From the NCBI GenBank assembly GCA_963575745.1, contig CAUYUJ010019904.1:391001-455000 (forward strand): a DNA stretch of 64,000 nt, given 5' to 3'. Origin of the DNA: Prorocentrum cordatum (lineage: Eukaryota > Sar > Dinophyceae > Prorocentrales > Prorocentraceae). Position numbers and translations under genes: made by a program. Shown here one piece after another: positions 22,326-33,099 of the stretch; the stretch's first letter is position 1, and every line of letters begins with the position of its first letter. The notes under the pieces were generated by a model. It was not told the origin of the DNA. It made no database searches and saw only the letters and a list, made by a program, of their open reading frames with translations.

Positions 22326-23725
22326 GAAAAAATGAAGTGTGCAAAAGTATATGCGGCGCGCTCTGCGTGGTGCAACGCATGTTGTGCAAGCGCCATCCAG
22401 CACACGAGGCACCCATGGAACGCCAACGGGTGGAAAAAACCCAGAACCTTCAGTCAGCGCGTCCTGCAGTCCCCGCCAGCACACCAGGCGGAGTCGAGGC
22501 GGCGACGGGCGCGCACGGGGCAAAAAAACCGGAAGTCCGATCCAATGATTTCATAAGCACAACAAGACCCCCGCACGGCTAACACACCTTGGGGAAACAT
22601 GTTCCGAACTTCTGAATGGGCACCCGGGGGGGGACGTCGGCCCCACCGACAGCACAAAATCGACCTTGGTCGTGGACAAACACCGTGCGCCAAAGGCACG
22701 GCCGCGCCCCCGTGCGCGGCGCCCCGAGGTGGCGGGGTTGACCCCAGGGTATGCCCCTATGCTTATCAAGGAACGGGGTTGCCAGACACGCAGGTGGGTT
22801 TGGGGCTCGATCTTCGCGGGCTCTTGTCGCAACGCGCGTTCTGCAATGCAGAGACTGGGATGGCGGATCTCGGGCGTGCCCGCGTGCTGGTTCAGAATGT
22901 TGCGCCGCCAGCTTTGGAGCAGCGCTGTCCCCTCCCCCCAGTCACCGACCGCAAAAGCTTCCCGCTCATGCTTGACGAGGCACGTCGGAAGATTGGGCGT
23001 CAGCTGCGAAACTGCGGGGCCGAGCGCGCGAGTCGTCGCATGGCGAGGGCCGAGATGAGGGGGAACGACCGGGGGGGACATGCTCAGCTCATGGGGGGAA
23101 AACACTGACCTCGAACCGGCGACGCATCGCCGATAGATCGACTAGAAGTCCTCGACAACGAAATCGCACGTCCCTGGGCGGGGTGCGGCACCCAGGCCCC
23201 GATTGGCGATGAATGAACGATTGGGGGTCGACGTTGCCCCCCCTGAGCCAGCCTCCGCCTAGAAGCCAGGGACAGGACACGATGGGATCGGGGTAAAGCG
23301 GGGATCTCTGAGATCTGGAAGTTCTGGAACATGCACCAGGCGCCGCGGCCGTTCCAGAGCGATATGTCCCGATCCTGGGCCTGACTGAGCGGCGCCCGCC
23401 CCCCCCCTTCCCCCCCCCGCGCGCAGGGGGTGGCCCCCCTCTCGGCGGGGGAGCACAGCGGCCTCCCGCGCGGCCCCTGGGGGCCCGCCGTGCGCGGCAG
23501 GCGCCCTCCTCGCCGCGGCGCAGCCCCGCCCCTCCGGAGACCTACGGCGCCGCGCCGGCGGCGGTGCCACCTGTGGACGCCGCGCCGATGACGGCGGGGC
23601 CGCTGGGGCTGCCCTCGCCGACCAGCCACAAGTGGGGGAGCTGTGCGTCGTACCTCCCTGGGGGAACCCGTCGCGTCGACGCCTCCCCGAGAGGGGTGTC
23701 ACAGCCGATGGGTCCCCCAAGGGGG

Positions 23726-24877
23726 TCAGGACAACAGCTCCCTGAATCGTGGCTGGTCTGCCTCGGGGCCGTCCTGCAGCGGCACCTCCGCCGCCTGCTC
23801 CTCGCTGCCCGCGGCTGACGCCGCCTTCGGCGGCGCCAGCGTGCCCAGCGCGCGCAGGCGCCTCCACAGCTCTGGGACGACGCCAGCCTCGAAGGCCTCG
23901 GGAGCCTTGGTCACGACGCTGTAGGCCTGGAGGCCGCCGACGGCGATCGAGTATCCGAGCATCTGCGTCCCCGTCAGCGTCGTGTCGAACACAATGACAG
24001 AGCCAAGGATTATAAGTACATCTTTGAGCACGCCGCTAAGCGCAAAGGCAAGGCCGCTGGCACGCTGTATGACAACGAATATCGAGATGTTGAGAAAAAA
24101 TGCGAGGAGAGCGTTCGCCAAGAGAGCTTCTCGGCCCACCTTCTCTATCTGTGTCACGGACACCCCCTCTGGCTCGAACAGCAAGGACATCACGCTCAGA
24201 AACACCATAATGATCGGTGCGAACACCATCAAGGACGACAAAGGATTGAGCCTATAGCCGTTGGACTTCAACCGCGTCTCGAGGAGGTTTATGCGGAAGC
24301 CCTCGGCTGCGAGGGACACTACCTGGGCGAAGAAGCCGAGCAAGTTGAAGTTCAACTCCCCGAGACTCGCGAGCGTGAGGCCCAGGGTGATGACCGCGAT
24401 GGTTTTTGCAACGGCCACCGACCAGGTGTGCACCCCCATCGTGCAGCCCACAAGGTAGACGCACGCGGACGTCCACGCCTTCACCATCTGCACAAAACTG
24501 ACCGAGAGCAGCATGTAGGCAACGTTTCCAGCGGCCATCCCCACGGCCTGCATGGCGGCAACGGGCACGCCGAGGCGCAGGGCGGTCCTGAGGGTCAGGG
24601 GTTCCGTCCCTGCCTTGGCGTCGCCTGTCGCGAAGGCCGAGGGGCAGAGCAGCCTCCCGACGAGGGCCAGCCCAGAGCACACCGCCATGTGCCAGACCCC
24701 CAGGGCGATCGGGTGGCGAAAGTCATGCAATATGATAGCGTTGAAAAAGATAAGCGCGGTGCTGAGGGACATCCAGATCAGTATGCACGTGATGACCACC
24801 ACCGAAAGGTCGCCTGCTGGGGGGGCAACCGTTTGGTGGCACATAGTTAGCCCGACGAACTGGCCAAACAACGACAT
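23726..24877 (-). CDS. TPT/nucleotide-sugar-type transporter (DMT superfamily)
   Basis: Complete, intronless 383-residue membrane protein. It has about ten hydrophobic helices, in line with triose-phosphate/nucleotide-sugar transporters of the drug/metabolite transporter superfamily, which exchange phosphorylated sugars or nucleotide sugars across Golgi, ER or plastid membranes. Visible signatures are the helix-4 segment LLSVSFVQMVKAWTSACVYL with the conserved lysine and the late segment ASGLAFALSGVLKDVLIILG with Lys-Asp. They are followed by TGTQMLGYSIAVGGLQAYSV. The start ATG (24877) is followed by a short polar N-terminus and helix 1 (VVVITCILIWMSLSTALIFF). The C-terminus is cytosolic-like, Ala/Glu-rich, with no ER-retrieval signal. 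No targeting peptide for a plastid is obvious, so Golgi/ER is more likely. Substrate cannot be told from sequence. It has no coding neighbour nearby. Confidence 0.85.
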   Translation of the reverse strand: MSLFGQFVGLTMCHQTVAPPAGDLSVVVITCILIWMSLSTALIFFNAIILHDFRHPIALGVWHMAVCSGLALVGRLLCPSAFATGDAKAGTEPLTLRTALRLGVPVAAMQAVGMAAGNVAYMLLSVSFVQMVKAWTSACVYLVGCTMGVHTWSVAVAKTIAVITLGLTLASLGELNFNLLGFFAQVVSLAAEGFRINLLETRLKSNGYRLNPLSSLMVFAPIIMVFLSVMSLLFEPEGVSVTQIEKVGREALLANALLAFFLNISIFVVIQRASGLAFALSGVLKDVLIILGSVIVFDTTLTGTQMLGYSIAVGGLQAYSVVTKAPEAFEAGVVPELWRRLRALGTLAPPKAASAAGSEEQAAEVPLQDGPEADQPRFRELLS

Positions 24878-25425
24878 TCTAAGCGGGTCGAGATAAGCGG
24901 TATCAGCCGTGGTTCTCGAAGTGGTGTGGTGTCAGAACAACCTCGAAACTAATTAGATATGAAGGCCAGGCGAAAGCCACCGCTGAAACGAGAGGGGACC
25001 ACGGGAACCACGCCTCAGGCAGGCTTAGGCGCGATGTCGCCGTCTCAGCACGATCGACCTCGAAGTCTCCAGGACCTCGCTGGATAGCCCGCGGTCGGAC
25101 GGCCGGGGGGGGGCCCAGAATCCCCCAGACGCCCGAGGCGTCCTCGGACATCGATCGGCTGGGGCCCGTCGGAGCCAACTACCACACCCCGAACCACGTT
25201 TGACTCGCAGGGCGGTTCAAGAAGCCAGATCCCCGCCCAAAATGCACTGAAAACATATTTATGTTTATCGGTTCGACATCGGTGGGGGACGCTCAGTTTT
25301 TGAGCGGCTCGTCAGCCAAAATCGGCCCTCTCCAACCCCCTCATGGGGTCCGTGTTTGCTGGTTTTTCGAACCTGGCGCGCTGGGGCGCGCCTCGGCGGA
25401 CGACGGGGCACGAGAGGGCCAGGAA
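24878..25425. other. upstream flank of the transporter gene
   Basis: No gene seen. The 5' side of the transporter (minus strand) reads CTCGACCCGCTTAGA before the ATG. I searched by eye for a spliced-leader relic and a TATA box and found neither. A TTTT tract lies near 25250. Confidence 0.5.
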
Positions 25426-25747
25426 GGAGGAGAAATGACGAAGAGGAGGAATGAGAAAGGATGATGGTGATGAAATGAGGGAGGAAGAAGGTGGAGGAGG
25501 AGGAAGCAAAGGAGGAGCAGGATATATAAAGAGAAGAAAGGAGAAGGGAAACGAGGAGGATAGGAGGGGAGGCAGGATGTGCAGGAAGAACGAGGAAGAG
25601 GAAGGGCAAGAAGGGAAGATAAACGGAGGAAAAGGAAGGAGAAACAGGGAAGCGACTGGGGGTAAGAAGAAGAGAAAGAGGAGGTCAAGAAAAAGAGGAA
25701 GCAGGAGAAGGAGCGGAAGTGGGAGCGGAAAGAGAGAAAGTAAAACT
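25426..25747. repeat. polypurine tract (about 320 bp)
   Basis: Almost pure purine on the plus strand (GAGGAAG, AAAGGAGG and similar), with only a few pyrimidines, as in GATATATAAAG. The mirror-like purine stretches are suited to triplex (H-DNA). Minus frames give Ser/Leu/Pro/Phe artefacts. Confidence 0.9.
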
Positions 25748-26453
25748 TGATGGATGATGGTGACACTTTTCAATGCCAGAATAATGCGGCGTGCATGTAC
25801 CAAGTCGCGTAAGGCGGGCGCGGACAGGTCGACCTACATGGCGGCGGACCCCAAAAAAAACAAAACAACAACACAAAAAAACTTGTTTCTCGCCCGAAAA
25901 AGCACAAGTGACCTCCCGTTCGAGTACGGTGATGATGCGAGTCCGTCGCGTCTCGGTGGCATCCCAAGCGCAAACCACCTAGAACACCCCCAAACCACAA
26001 CAGAACGCTTGCACTTAACAGTCCAGGCGAGCACAGACGCAGAGCAAAGGGGTATACTGACCACCTCCGTTATACATAGTTAAACAGCGGTACACAGTTC
26101 AGGGGAACAACACTCACCTAGCATGCTCAACTGCCGTTGCGTCTACCAATCTACTGGCATGCTTAGTGGGAGCAGCAGTCCTCTCACTTGCATGCTTTAC
26201 CACGCGTTTCATACATGTCCTGATTGTCGGCAAGATGGGGCGATACGCCAGTCGGACGTCGCATCCGCGAACATGGACCAACATATGTGAACGTCGAATG
26301 AATCAGTCATTCGGTTCGCCCTCCTCATTGACGCTGAGATCACGATGTTGCGAGCTTTAGTACGTCCGTATGATGTTTCTCGCCGTTCAGCTTGATATGG
26401 TCGTAGCTGAGATTGCCTTCCATGCTGCTCAGGATGAGACTGATGCCGGGACT
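25748..26453. other. no gene seen
   Basis: AT-richer sequence without a recognised frame. It contains a poly(A)-like stretch (25853-25880) with several runs of A. It flanks the 3' end of element 2. Confidence 0.5.
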
Positions 26454-26501
26454 TCCCTTCGTCACGTGGTCGGCTCTCATGTCTCTGGTGTTGCGCCACA
26501 G
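26454..26501 (-). pseudogene. element 2 RNase H tail
   Basis: LWRNTRDMRADHVTKG is the last RNase H motif of copia-type elements (usual form W..T.DM.AD..TKG), with the final catalytic Asp preserved. It marks the 3' end of the pol region. Confidence 0.6.
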
Positions 26502-26998
26502 TGCGTCGTCGCTATGCCCAGTGCGGAGCTGATCCGACCAGCACAGAAGAAGTCTTAACATCCTTTCTCTCCGGCGGGGGTCGAACAGGACCCATGGCCA
26601 TGTCCTAGAAGACAGACGCGCCGTCGACGCCCTGCTCGGCCAGCACTGCGCGGCCCCTCCCCCCCCCCCCCGCCCCTTGATCCCCCCGGCTGAGACAGGT
26701 CCGCGCACCATCTCATGGACCATCAGGAGGCGCGCTTGTAGGCCGTCAACTGCGCCGCAAGCTGCGAGCAGCCCTGAGCCGAGCGACGGTCAACGCGCGA
26801 TCTTGCGCAATCGGCCCACGGCGTCAAGCCAATGGCATGCGCGGGCCTCGACGCGTGTAGAAGGCCCCTCCCATGTCGCACCTAGTCCCCCCCTCCCGCT
26901 AGAACGATCCGCCGCTGCGTGGACATTGTCGGCCAGCGCGCCCCGTCGCCAGGAAAGCGGCGCGCGCCTTGACCATCTGCGCGGCCAGAACTGAGGGG

Positions 26999-27872
26999 GC
27001 CGAGCTGCATCGCGCGACGGATGAGCAGCTCGTTATTGGCCCTCCGCAGTGCCGCGATACATGCAGCGACATGGCGCCGCGCGAGCAGCGCGCATGCTGC
27101 TGCCCCGAGGAGGGAAACAAAAAGCTCTGGAAGCTGACCTCCTGCCAGCCCGTCCACCTTCGCATTGGCAACGCGTGCCCTATGGAGGTCAGGATTTCAA
27201 TGCACTCGTCCTGCTCGACCGTCACTGTTCCAACGGCACTGCGGTGCTGGCGCACTCCGCAAGTGGGCAAGTCGTGAAATCGTCGCAGTCGCCCTTCACT
27301 TTTCCGAGTGACCGATCAGCTGGTCAACGCGCCCCTAGCTCCCCGCGATCTTCACATCGCCAACGCGCTTGGACAGCATGGGCGCTGGCTCCAAGCCGCC
27401 GGCGCCACGTGCACTGGACGTCTCGCGATTGACCTCGAGCTCCAGGCCCAGACTCGTCGGCCCGGCGACGCGCTCTCGCGGGATTGCCGCAACGCCCGGC
27501 GGCAAGGCGAAATTAACCTCACGGGGTGCTCCGCCGTGCCCCTGCATCTCGGCGTAGATCATACCATGCAAGAACGCAACCTCGACGCCCACAGCGACGC
27601 ACGCCCTGCCCTGGCGACGCGCCGCCTCAGACGGCGACGCGCGCCGCGAGGCCCGCTTCCCAACGACTCCAAAATTCCGCCGCCCACGTCGCGGAAGCCT
27701 CTCGGCTCCACGCGGCACTGGAATCCAAGGCCCCGGCGGCTTTGCAACCGGATCCCTTCCGGTGCTTCCGCGTGAAAACACGTCTGGAATCCGCGACGTT
27801 TCTGGCGCCTTGGAGGGACCGCCTCTCGAAACATTTACAATTGGCCCAGATGGTGAGCTCCGCGAGGATCGC
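26999..27872 (-). pseudogene. element 2 RVT_2 reverse transcriptase remnant
   Basis: The N-terminal motif AILAELTIWANCKCFERRSL then GARNVADSRRVFTRKH (27872-27765) is the start of a copia-type RT (usual form: a ...D.RWV..WK motif). Later fragments are TVEQDECIEILTSI (27216-27181) and LFVSLLGAAACALLARRHVA followed by ACIAALRRANNELL (27124-26999), the segment after the palm. The catalytic YVDD box could not be located in the disrupted middle. Confidence 0.55.
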
Positions 27873-28302
27873 CGCGGCGACTTCCATCGACAGCCTCGAC
27901 GCGCCCTCTTTGGCCAGGAGATCGGCGTCGCGCACAGCAACCGCGGCCTCGACGGCACCATGGGCCTTAAGCGCGGCTGTCGCGGGAGCGCTGGCATCGC
28001 AGTTGCCGAGCGGCACCTCGCTGCAGCTCGGGCAACCTTCGCGCGCCCCTGGCCCCAGGCGCAACTCCGCGCGCTCTCACGCGTCAGCCCCCCTCTCCAG
28101 CGCGGCGCAGTCGCCGATTGAAGCGCCGCCCATGTAGTAGTGGCACTGCGCGCGCATGCTCTGACGCTGTCGCAGCGTCTCCAGGCGCTGGGGCGACCCA
28201 TGTGGCGCGCGGCCAAGGCCGCGCCGCAGCGTGCTCGATGGCGGCGGAGATCAGTCGCCGTCCAGCGGCGCTCTCCAACTCACGGCACTCCTAGGCCAGA
28301 TA

Positions 28303-28950
28303 TTACACACCTCGAATTCGCGTCAAGCTGCCAAAATCACCTGCTGAATGTGGCCAGAGAAGTCGCTGTCGGCCTCTTCGGGCATGGCCGACAGGGCTGA
28401 CGGTGAACCACCCTCGGCGACGCTGGCGGCGCCCTCGGAGACAGCGATGACAGCCATCGCGCGCCCCATCTCGGCCCTGCCCGGCGTCCGCTGCAAGCAG
28501 CGGCTCGCAACCCAACACTGACTGCACGATGTGAGCTTCCTTCCACTGCTCGCTGCTGAGCTGGCGGGCGTCGAACTCAACGCCGCCCAGGCGCGGCTGT
28601 TGGACGTCGCTCGGGCTCCGAGGAAACCACCAGATGGCCAAGCTGCGGGTGCAGCCTGGCCAGTCGCCCACAGACTTCTGGCTGCGCATGAGACGCACTG
28701 CGCGAACGTCAGACAAGTGGCGCAGAGCCTTGAGGATGTCGCGGCGTTGCCGAAACTGCTCGGTCAGCTGCGCATCCGCGTCATCCCAGTGTCCGAAGGT
28801 CCTGGCCCTGGAGCCTGGAGCGATGTGGTCGAGGTATACTATAGTATCCCAGGCCAGGCCTGCTCGCGCCACGCCAGTGCCCACGTCGTCGAAGACGGCG
28901 CCGATGGAGGCCCGTGCGCCCTGCAGTCTGTAGACAATATCGGCTTAGCG
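28303..28950 (-). pseudogene. element 2 linker between integrase and RT
   Basis: A 194-codon frame without a named domain: WDTIVYLDHIAPGSRARTFG, then WDDADAQLTEQFRQRRDILK and GGVEFDARQLSSEQWKEAHI. Upstream, in another frame, AKGKVIVEHR-like sequence matches what usually follows integrase in dinoflagellate copia-like polyproteins. The region has no predicted enzyme. Confidence 0.45.
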
Positions 28951-29128
28951 GTGCTCGACAATAACCTTGCCTTTTAAATCATCTAAATCATCGCCCCAGG
29001 CCCCGCGCAGCCCGACGCGTCTTTCAGACACGGACGCCGGTGGATCTCCACCTAGTCTCCAACGTTGAAGCGCCCCGCTCCAAATTCGGCGGCGCGTGCC
29101 CAGAGGGCGCGGCTGACGCGAAAAATCA

Positions 29129-29620
29129 AATAACTTCGATCATACGTTGCAGCGCGATCTCTCGGATATGCCACTGCGCTCGGCAGGGCTGCACTTCTCC
29201 GCCAGCAGAATGGCCGGCCCTGGCGTCATAGACGCCAGATACCTCGCCCGCTTCGAGCGGCCACAGCATGGATGGCTGCTTACCGAAGACGACGTCGCAC
29301 GGAAACGCCACCAACGCGGGCGAGGCCGGTGCCTGCGAATGCCGCGTGAGCCAGCATAGTCGAAGTCGGCGGCGATACCATCGCGCTCTAGCTGCTCCTC
29401 TGCGGCGCCAAGTGCATGTCGTAGCACGGCGCCACGTCACCCTATGAAACGAGCGCGCTGACAAGGGCACTCCTCGCCTCCTCATCTCCTCCACGAAGCG
29501 CTTTGAGGCATGGCGCCTTCGCCGTCCACGAAAAAGGTCCAAATCGCACCGAACACCTGGATCAACGCACCATCGATGGCAGTCAGCAGAGTCGAATCGC
29601 GCCTCCCCGCGATGTCCTGG
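29129..29620 (-). pseudogene. element 2 integrase remnant
   Basis: Pieces in different frames fit the catalytic core and C-terminal region of a copia-type integrase. One is TAIDGALIQVFGAIWTFFVD followed by GEGAMPQ, whose Asp-Gly-Glu is the usual second catalytic aspartate region (about 29505-29585). Another is RHALGAAEEQLERDGIAADF with the helix carrying the catalytic Glu context (29355-29424). Then come LVAFPCDVVFGKQPSMLWPL (about 29260-29325) and HIREIALQRMIEVI (29129-29170). At least three frameshifts separate them. It would insert the cDNA into the genome; this copy is inactive. Confidence 0.6.
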
Positions 29621-30559
29621 CCGTTGCGCCACTGCGAGGCAAGATCATGCGGTTCTTGTAGAAGGAGGAGATTGCTTTCGAAGCGCTGGCTAGATCGCAC
29701 CGTAATGCGCAATGAAGGGAGACAGTGATTCACCTGAAACTCTTGACCAACGTGGGGTAGAGCCCACGCCATCCCCTCCCTGGTGGCGTCCCACCACTGG
29801 CGGTGTAGTTTACGTAGCTATCGCATGCGTGTCTCTCGCGAGTCGCCGCGCTGTACTTGCAATGACATGGCGACGTCAAAGCGAATCCCGTCGGCGGTAG
29901 TCGAACTGCCGACCGCTGCGTCGGTAGCTCGTCGCACTGTTCGTCTTGGCAGTGCCCCCGTTAATGGGCGGGTTCGCAGCCCTGGCATAGCAACGCAGAC
30001 GCCATGACCAAAACTCTGCGGATCAACGACACAGCCGCCGGAACCGCTGCCACAGCGTTCGACGATGATGAGCTGGCTCCTGGTGCACTGGCGGGTGCAG
30101 GTTCGCCTGCTGCTCCAAGGTCGGCTCCGCCAGGTAGTTGAGCTTGCTGATCGCTGCAGTGGCGCGGTTTCCCGGGTCGCGCGGGCGCACGCGGGCGCTG
30201 GCCGGCACATGGGCGCGGCCGCGCGTGAGGGTCCGCAAACCTGCACTTGCTGAACTCGCGGGCGCGCGCAGGGCGGTCGCGTTCCTTCTCCTCGCGGCAG
30301 TCGGGGCGCCCCCGGTGAATGGGGGCGCTGTGAGGATGCTGGCACGTGGCCGGATCTCTGGATAGAATGGGCGAGCCCGCCCGGATCTTGCACCTGCGCG
30401 CCTTCCATGAGTAGCGCGCGCGCTCGGCGGCCATCGCGCCCCTGATTTCGCCCTCCGCGGCCCCGGAGGCCACCGCTGGGAAGGCTACCGCTTCGATCCG
30501 ACGACGCATTCGCGAACGCAATTCACGAGGCGCGAGCGTATCAGAGCACTCGCACAGGC

Positions 30560-31410
30560 CGTGTCGGGGCCTCCTGTGGCCTGCCCTGCGCTGCAGCGGG
30601 GGCCCTCTCTCTCTTGGAGCCGCCGGCGAGGCCCGGAAAGCCGATAGAGCTCAGCAAATTAGCCTCCATAGGCCTGAGGAGAGCCCCAAGATGCCACGAT
30701 GTTCAGACTGAGGCTAGGTTGGTGGCGGATCAAAGCCCTCCCCTGAACCGCCCACGCAAGCCCAGGAAGCCTTTAGAATTCCACCTAACTACTAGGGGCC
30801 CCTAGGGGCCCCTGGAAAGCCCCACGACGCCATGATGTCCCGACTGACGCTAAAGATCGTGGCGTGTGAGAGCTTTCCCGCAGGCCGTGTCGGGTTTTCC
30901 TGCGGCCTGCCCGTGACTGCACTGAGGGCCCTCTTGGAGCCCCCAGCGAGGGCACGAGGAGAAAGCCCGTAGCAGTCTGCAAAGCGATCCCCCAGGGTCC
31001 CCAGGAGAGCCCCAAGACGGAAGGATCTCCCAACTCAGATTGGAGATCTCTCTTACCTATGAGGGCGTTTCCAGAGGCCGTATCGGAGCCTCCTGTGGCC
31101 TGCATGGGGCTGTTTGGGTCCTTGGAATCCACCCCCAGGGCCCCCAGGAGAGCCCCCCAAGGCGCTACGATCTCCCAACTGAGGCTGGAGATCGTAGCGT
31201 ATCCGGACAAACCCAGAGGCCGTATCCGAGCCTCACGTGGTCTGCCAGGGGCTGTTGTTGCGAGGGCCCTTTCTCTTGGATCTCCAGCGAAGCCCGAAAA
31301 GCTTGTAGAATTCAGCCAAGGCGCCCTGAGAGGCCCCAGGAGAACCCGAAGACGCCACGATCTCTAGACTGAGTCTGGAGATCGTAGCGTGTCAGAGCCC
31401 TCCCTCAGGC
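30560..31410. repeat. diverged tandem repeat carrying a hairpin
   Basis: Five diverged units, spaced 130-195 bp, share CTCTTGGAGCC/GGCGAGGC, CCCAGGAGAGCCCCAAGA and a hairpin. In the two best units the hairpin is CGCTACGATCTCC and GGAGATCGTAGCG (31163-31199, 13-bp perfect arms, 11-nt loop) and a 17-bp stem with two mismatches and a 3-nt loop at 31353-31389. Weaker versions are near 30696, 30828 and 31023. Confidence 0.8.
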
Positions 31411-31984
31411 CTATCGTCGCAGTTGCTCGAACATGGTCCCCAGGAAACTTCGAGGAGGTGAACATACATGTGTTGAGAGTGCGCTCGTGAAGAATTCGAG
31501 CGTTCTCGCAAGTTCGTGCTGGCGCGAACCTGAGCTGGCCGAAATGCCGGGGCGGCCAGGATGGTCTGCAAAATTGCCCGGATAGCGCGGTATCGCCTGT
31601 ACGCGATCCGATAAACCTCTCCAAGACGGCCGACACGATGCAAGAAGGCCCCACCCCAGGATGGCACAATACGCCGTCACCGGGCCGTTGTATTGGAAGA
31701 GTTGTCTCGGCCAGTGGCGCAAGGGGACGCGTCGGCTTCCGCGCGAGGGAGCCCTTCTCGGAGCGGCCTGGCCGCATCGCAGGGAAGACTCCCACGGGAG
31801 GAAGTCGTCACCGGTTTTGTGAGGCGCATGGTAACGAAATGGAGCAAATTACAAGGCTGACCACGATACGAGCGAGAGAGAGAGAGAGACGGAACAATCG
31901 CCTCACAAACTGATGAGCACAGGACTCCAAAAACAATCCACCGAAACAAAAGGAAGACGAGGAGGAGCAGGAGGAGAAGGGGGA
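31411..31984. other. no gene seen
   Basis: Mixed sequence with a short (GA)n run at 31876-31890 and a purine-rich stretch at 31950-31982. Frames are unrecognised. Confidence 0.5.
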
Positions 31985-32200
31985 CCTGAGTAAATCAAAA
32001 TTGCATCAACGATGCAACAATACACCCTCCTGTCCAAAGTCTCATTCCGATCGATAGATCCCTACAGGCCTTCATTTCCAGTGCAAGATGCGCCCCCTCG
32101 AAAGTAGCACACTGTGGGCCTGACATTCAGGCGAGAGTCCGGTTCTGAGAAGGAACTCCCTTGCACCCTCTTTAGCGAATACTTGTTGTTTTACCCCGAG
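31985..32200. repeat. dispersed repeat, copy 1
   Basis: CATCAACGATGCAACAATAC and ACCCTCCTGTCC, then CATTTCCAGTGCAAGATGCG and TGTGGGCCTGACATTCAGGC. It aligns over about 200 bp with copy 3 at 35583-35765 and over its first 60 bp with copy 2 at 32945-33010. All are in the same orientation. The flanks of copies 1 and 2 are purine-rich (GAGGAGGAAG...). Confidence 0.75.
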
Positions 32201-32423
32201 GGGGTGAAAGCCGCAAACTGGACAGGATAGGGAAGGAGGTGAATAGCGCACTGCATTCTCAATTCTGAAGTCGGTCGCTGGCCAGGACATACGTTTTGAC
32301 TTAGTGACGGGCCTGCTTCAAGAGTTTGAGGTCGTCCTGCTCGGCGCGCTCACGCTCTTGGAGAGGGGCTTCTGGGCAACCCCTGTTCAAGATCGTAACA
32401 CCGCATTGTTTTTGAAACAAGTG

Positions 32424-32816
32424 CTACACACGGTGATAGCGGCTAGTGTACGAGTGGTTGCACACCGAGCAGGTGAGTTCATCGCCTACGTTCTCGTTGG
32501 TCATACGGTTCAAGGAGGTGCCTAACGAGATCGCCGTCTCGAAAGAGAACCGATCCCATCGGTGTAACTGATGCACGACTTTACATTTCCGAGCATGCAT
32601 GAAAGTCTCGAGCGAGCTTGACACTTTGAAAACGCCAATTGTGAAAAGGCGCATGATATTGAAACAAATGTGCGCGGCGTAGAGGCGAGAGCCAAATGCT
32701 GAAAAGAGACCATCCTCCAATCCTTGTAGCTGTCTGAATATCTGCGCGGCGCTACGGCACGAACTCAATTTCAAAACCGGCCCGCCCTCGATCCTTGCCA
32801 GAGTTGGAGAGTTCAA
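32424..32816 (-). CDS. unassigned open reading frame (130 aa), possibly part of a dispersed element
   Basis: Unrecognised. Composition is protein-like and lower in GC than its surroundings: LQGLEDGLFSAFGSRLYAAH, then ICFNIMRLFTIGVFK and a Cys/His pair in ELTCSVCNHSYTSRYH. A related minus-strand frame at 35961-36170 keeps a comparable stretch (AHASVHVKRVSMMKDGVFS). Both follow a copy of the dispersed repeat at similar distance. It may be the coding part of a small repeated element or coincidence within a repeat. Confidence 0.25.
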   Translation of the reverse strand: MNSPTLARIEGGPVLKLSSCRSAAQIFRQLQGLEDGLFSAFGSRLYAAHICFNIMRLFTIGVFKVSSSLETFMHARKCKVVHQLHRWDRFSFETAISLGTSLNRMTNENVGDELTCSVCNHSYTSRYHRV

Positions 32817-32944
32817 GCTTCATCATCAAAATCTCTGAGGAAGTCTCAGGCGAAACGCCCTGCCCGCCCTACGGGTAGGTCTGGTGGCCAAACGAGACGA
32901 GGAGGAAGGAGCAAGAAGAGGAGAGAGAGAGAGGAGGACCTGAA

Positions 32945-33010
32945 CAAACCCATGATGTGGCATCGATGCTGCAATACACCCTTCTGTCCCAAAGGTCTTG
33001 ACCTCCGAGA
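32945..33010. repeat. dispersed repeat, copy 2 (truncated)
   Basis: GGCATCGATGCTGCAATACA followed by CCCTTCTGTCCCAAAGG matches the opening of copies 1 and 3. Homology stops after about 60 bp, just before the C-rich inverted structure. Confidence 0.7.
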
Positions 33011-33099
33011 GAGCGTGATCCACCGCAGCTTTACTGTGGAAAATCCCACCCCCTCTTCCTCTGGAACCCGGGGGTCCACCCCCCCCTCCGAAAATCACC

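Larger units (their letters stand above)
17640..23725. other. GC-rich region without a confident gene
   Basis: All long frames at 17777-20400 are Arg/Ala/Ser/Pro-rich with no domain. A (GA)n-rich tract lies at 18362-18436 and a GTC/GCC trinucleotide tract at 20140-20275. The (AT)n tract is at 22302-22325. A low-confidence minus frame is listed at 21821-22117. 22551-23629 has long minus frames without any recognisable domain, next to the transporter's 3' side. Confidence 0.45.
26454..30240 (-). mobile_element. retroelement 2: decayed Ty1/copia-like element
   Basis: On the minus strand the domains follow the Ty1/copia (Pseudoviridae-type) order: integrase (about 29560-29130), linker (28950-28300), RVT_2-type reverse transcriptase (27872-26999) and RNase H tail (26501-26454). 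Every domain is broken by frameshifts, and only short segments remain in any one frame. LTRs, primer-binding site and target-site duplication could not be identified. The order of integrase before RT distinguishes it from element 1. Confidence 0.7.

Noticed and set aside
24878-25260. Relic dinoflagellate spliced leader upstream of the transporter
   Set aside because: Neither the leader sequence nor its complement could be found by eye here or elsewhere in the window.
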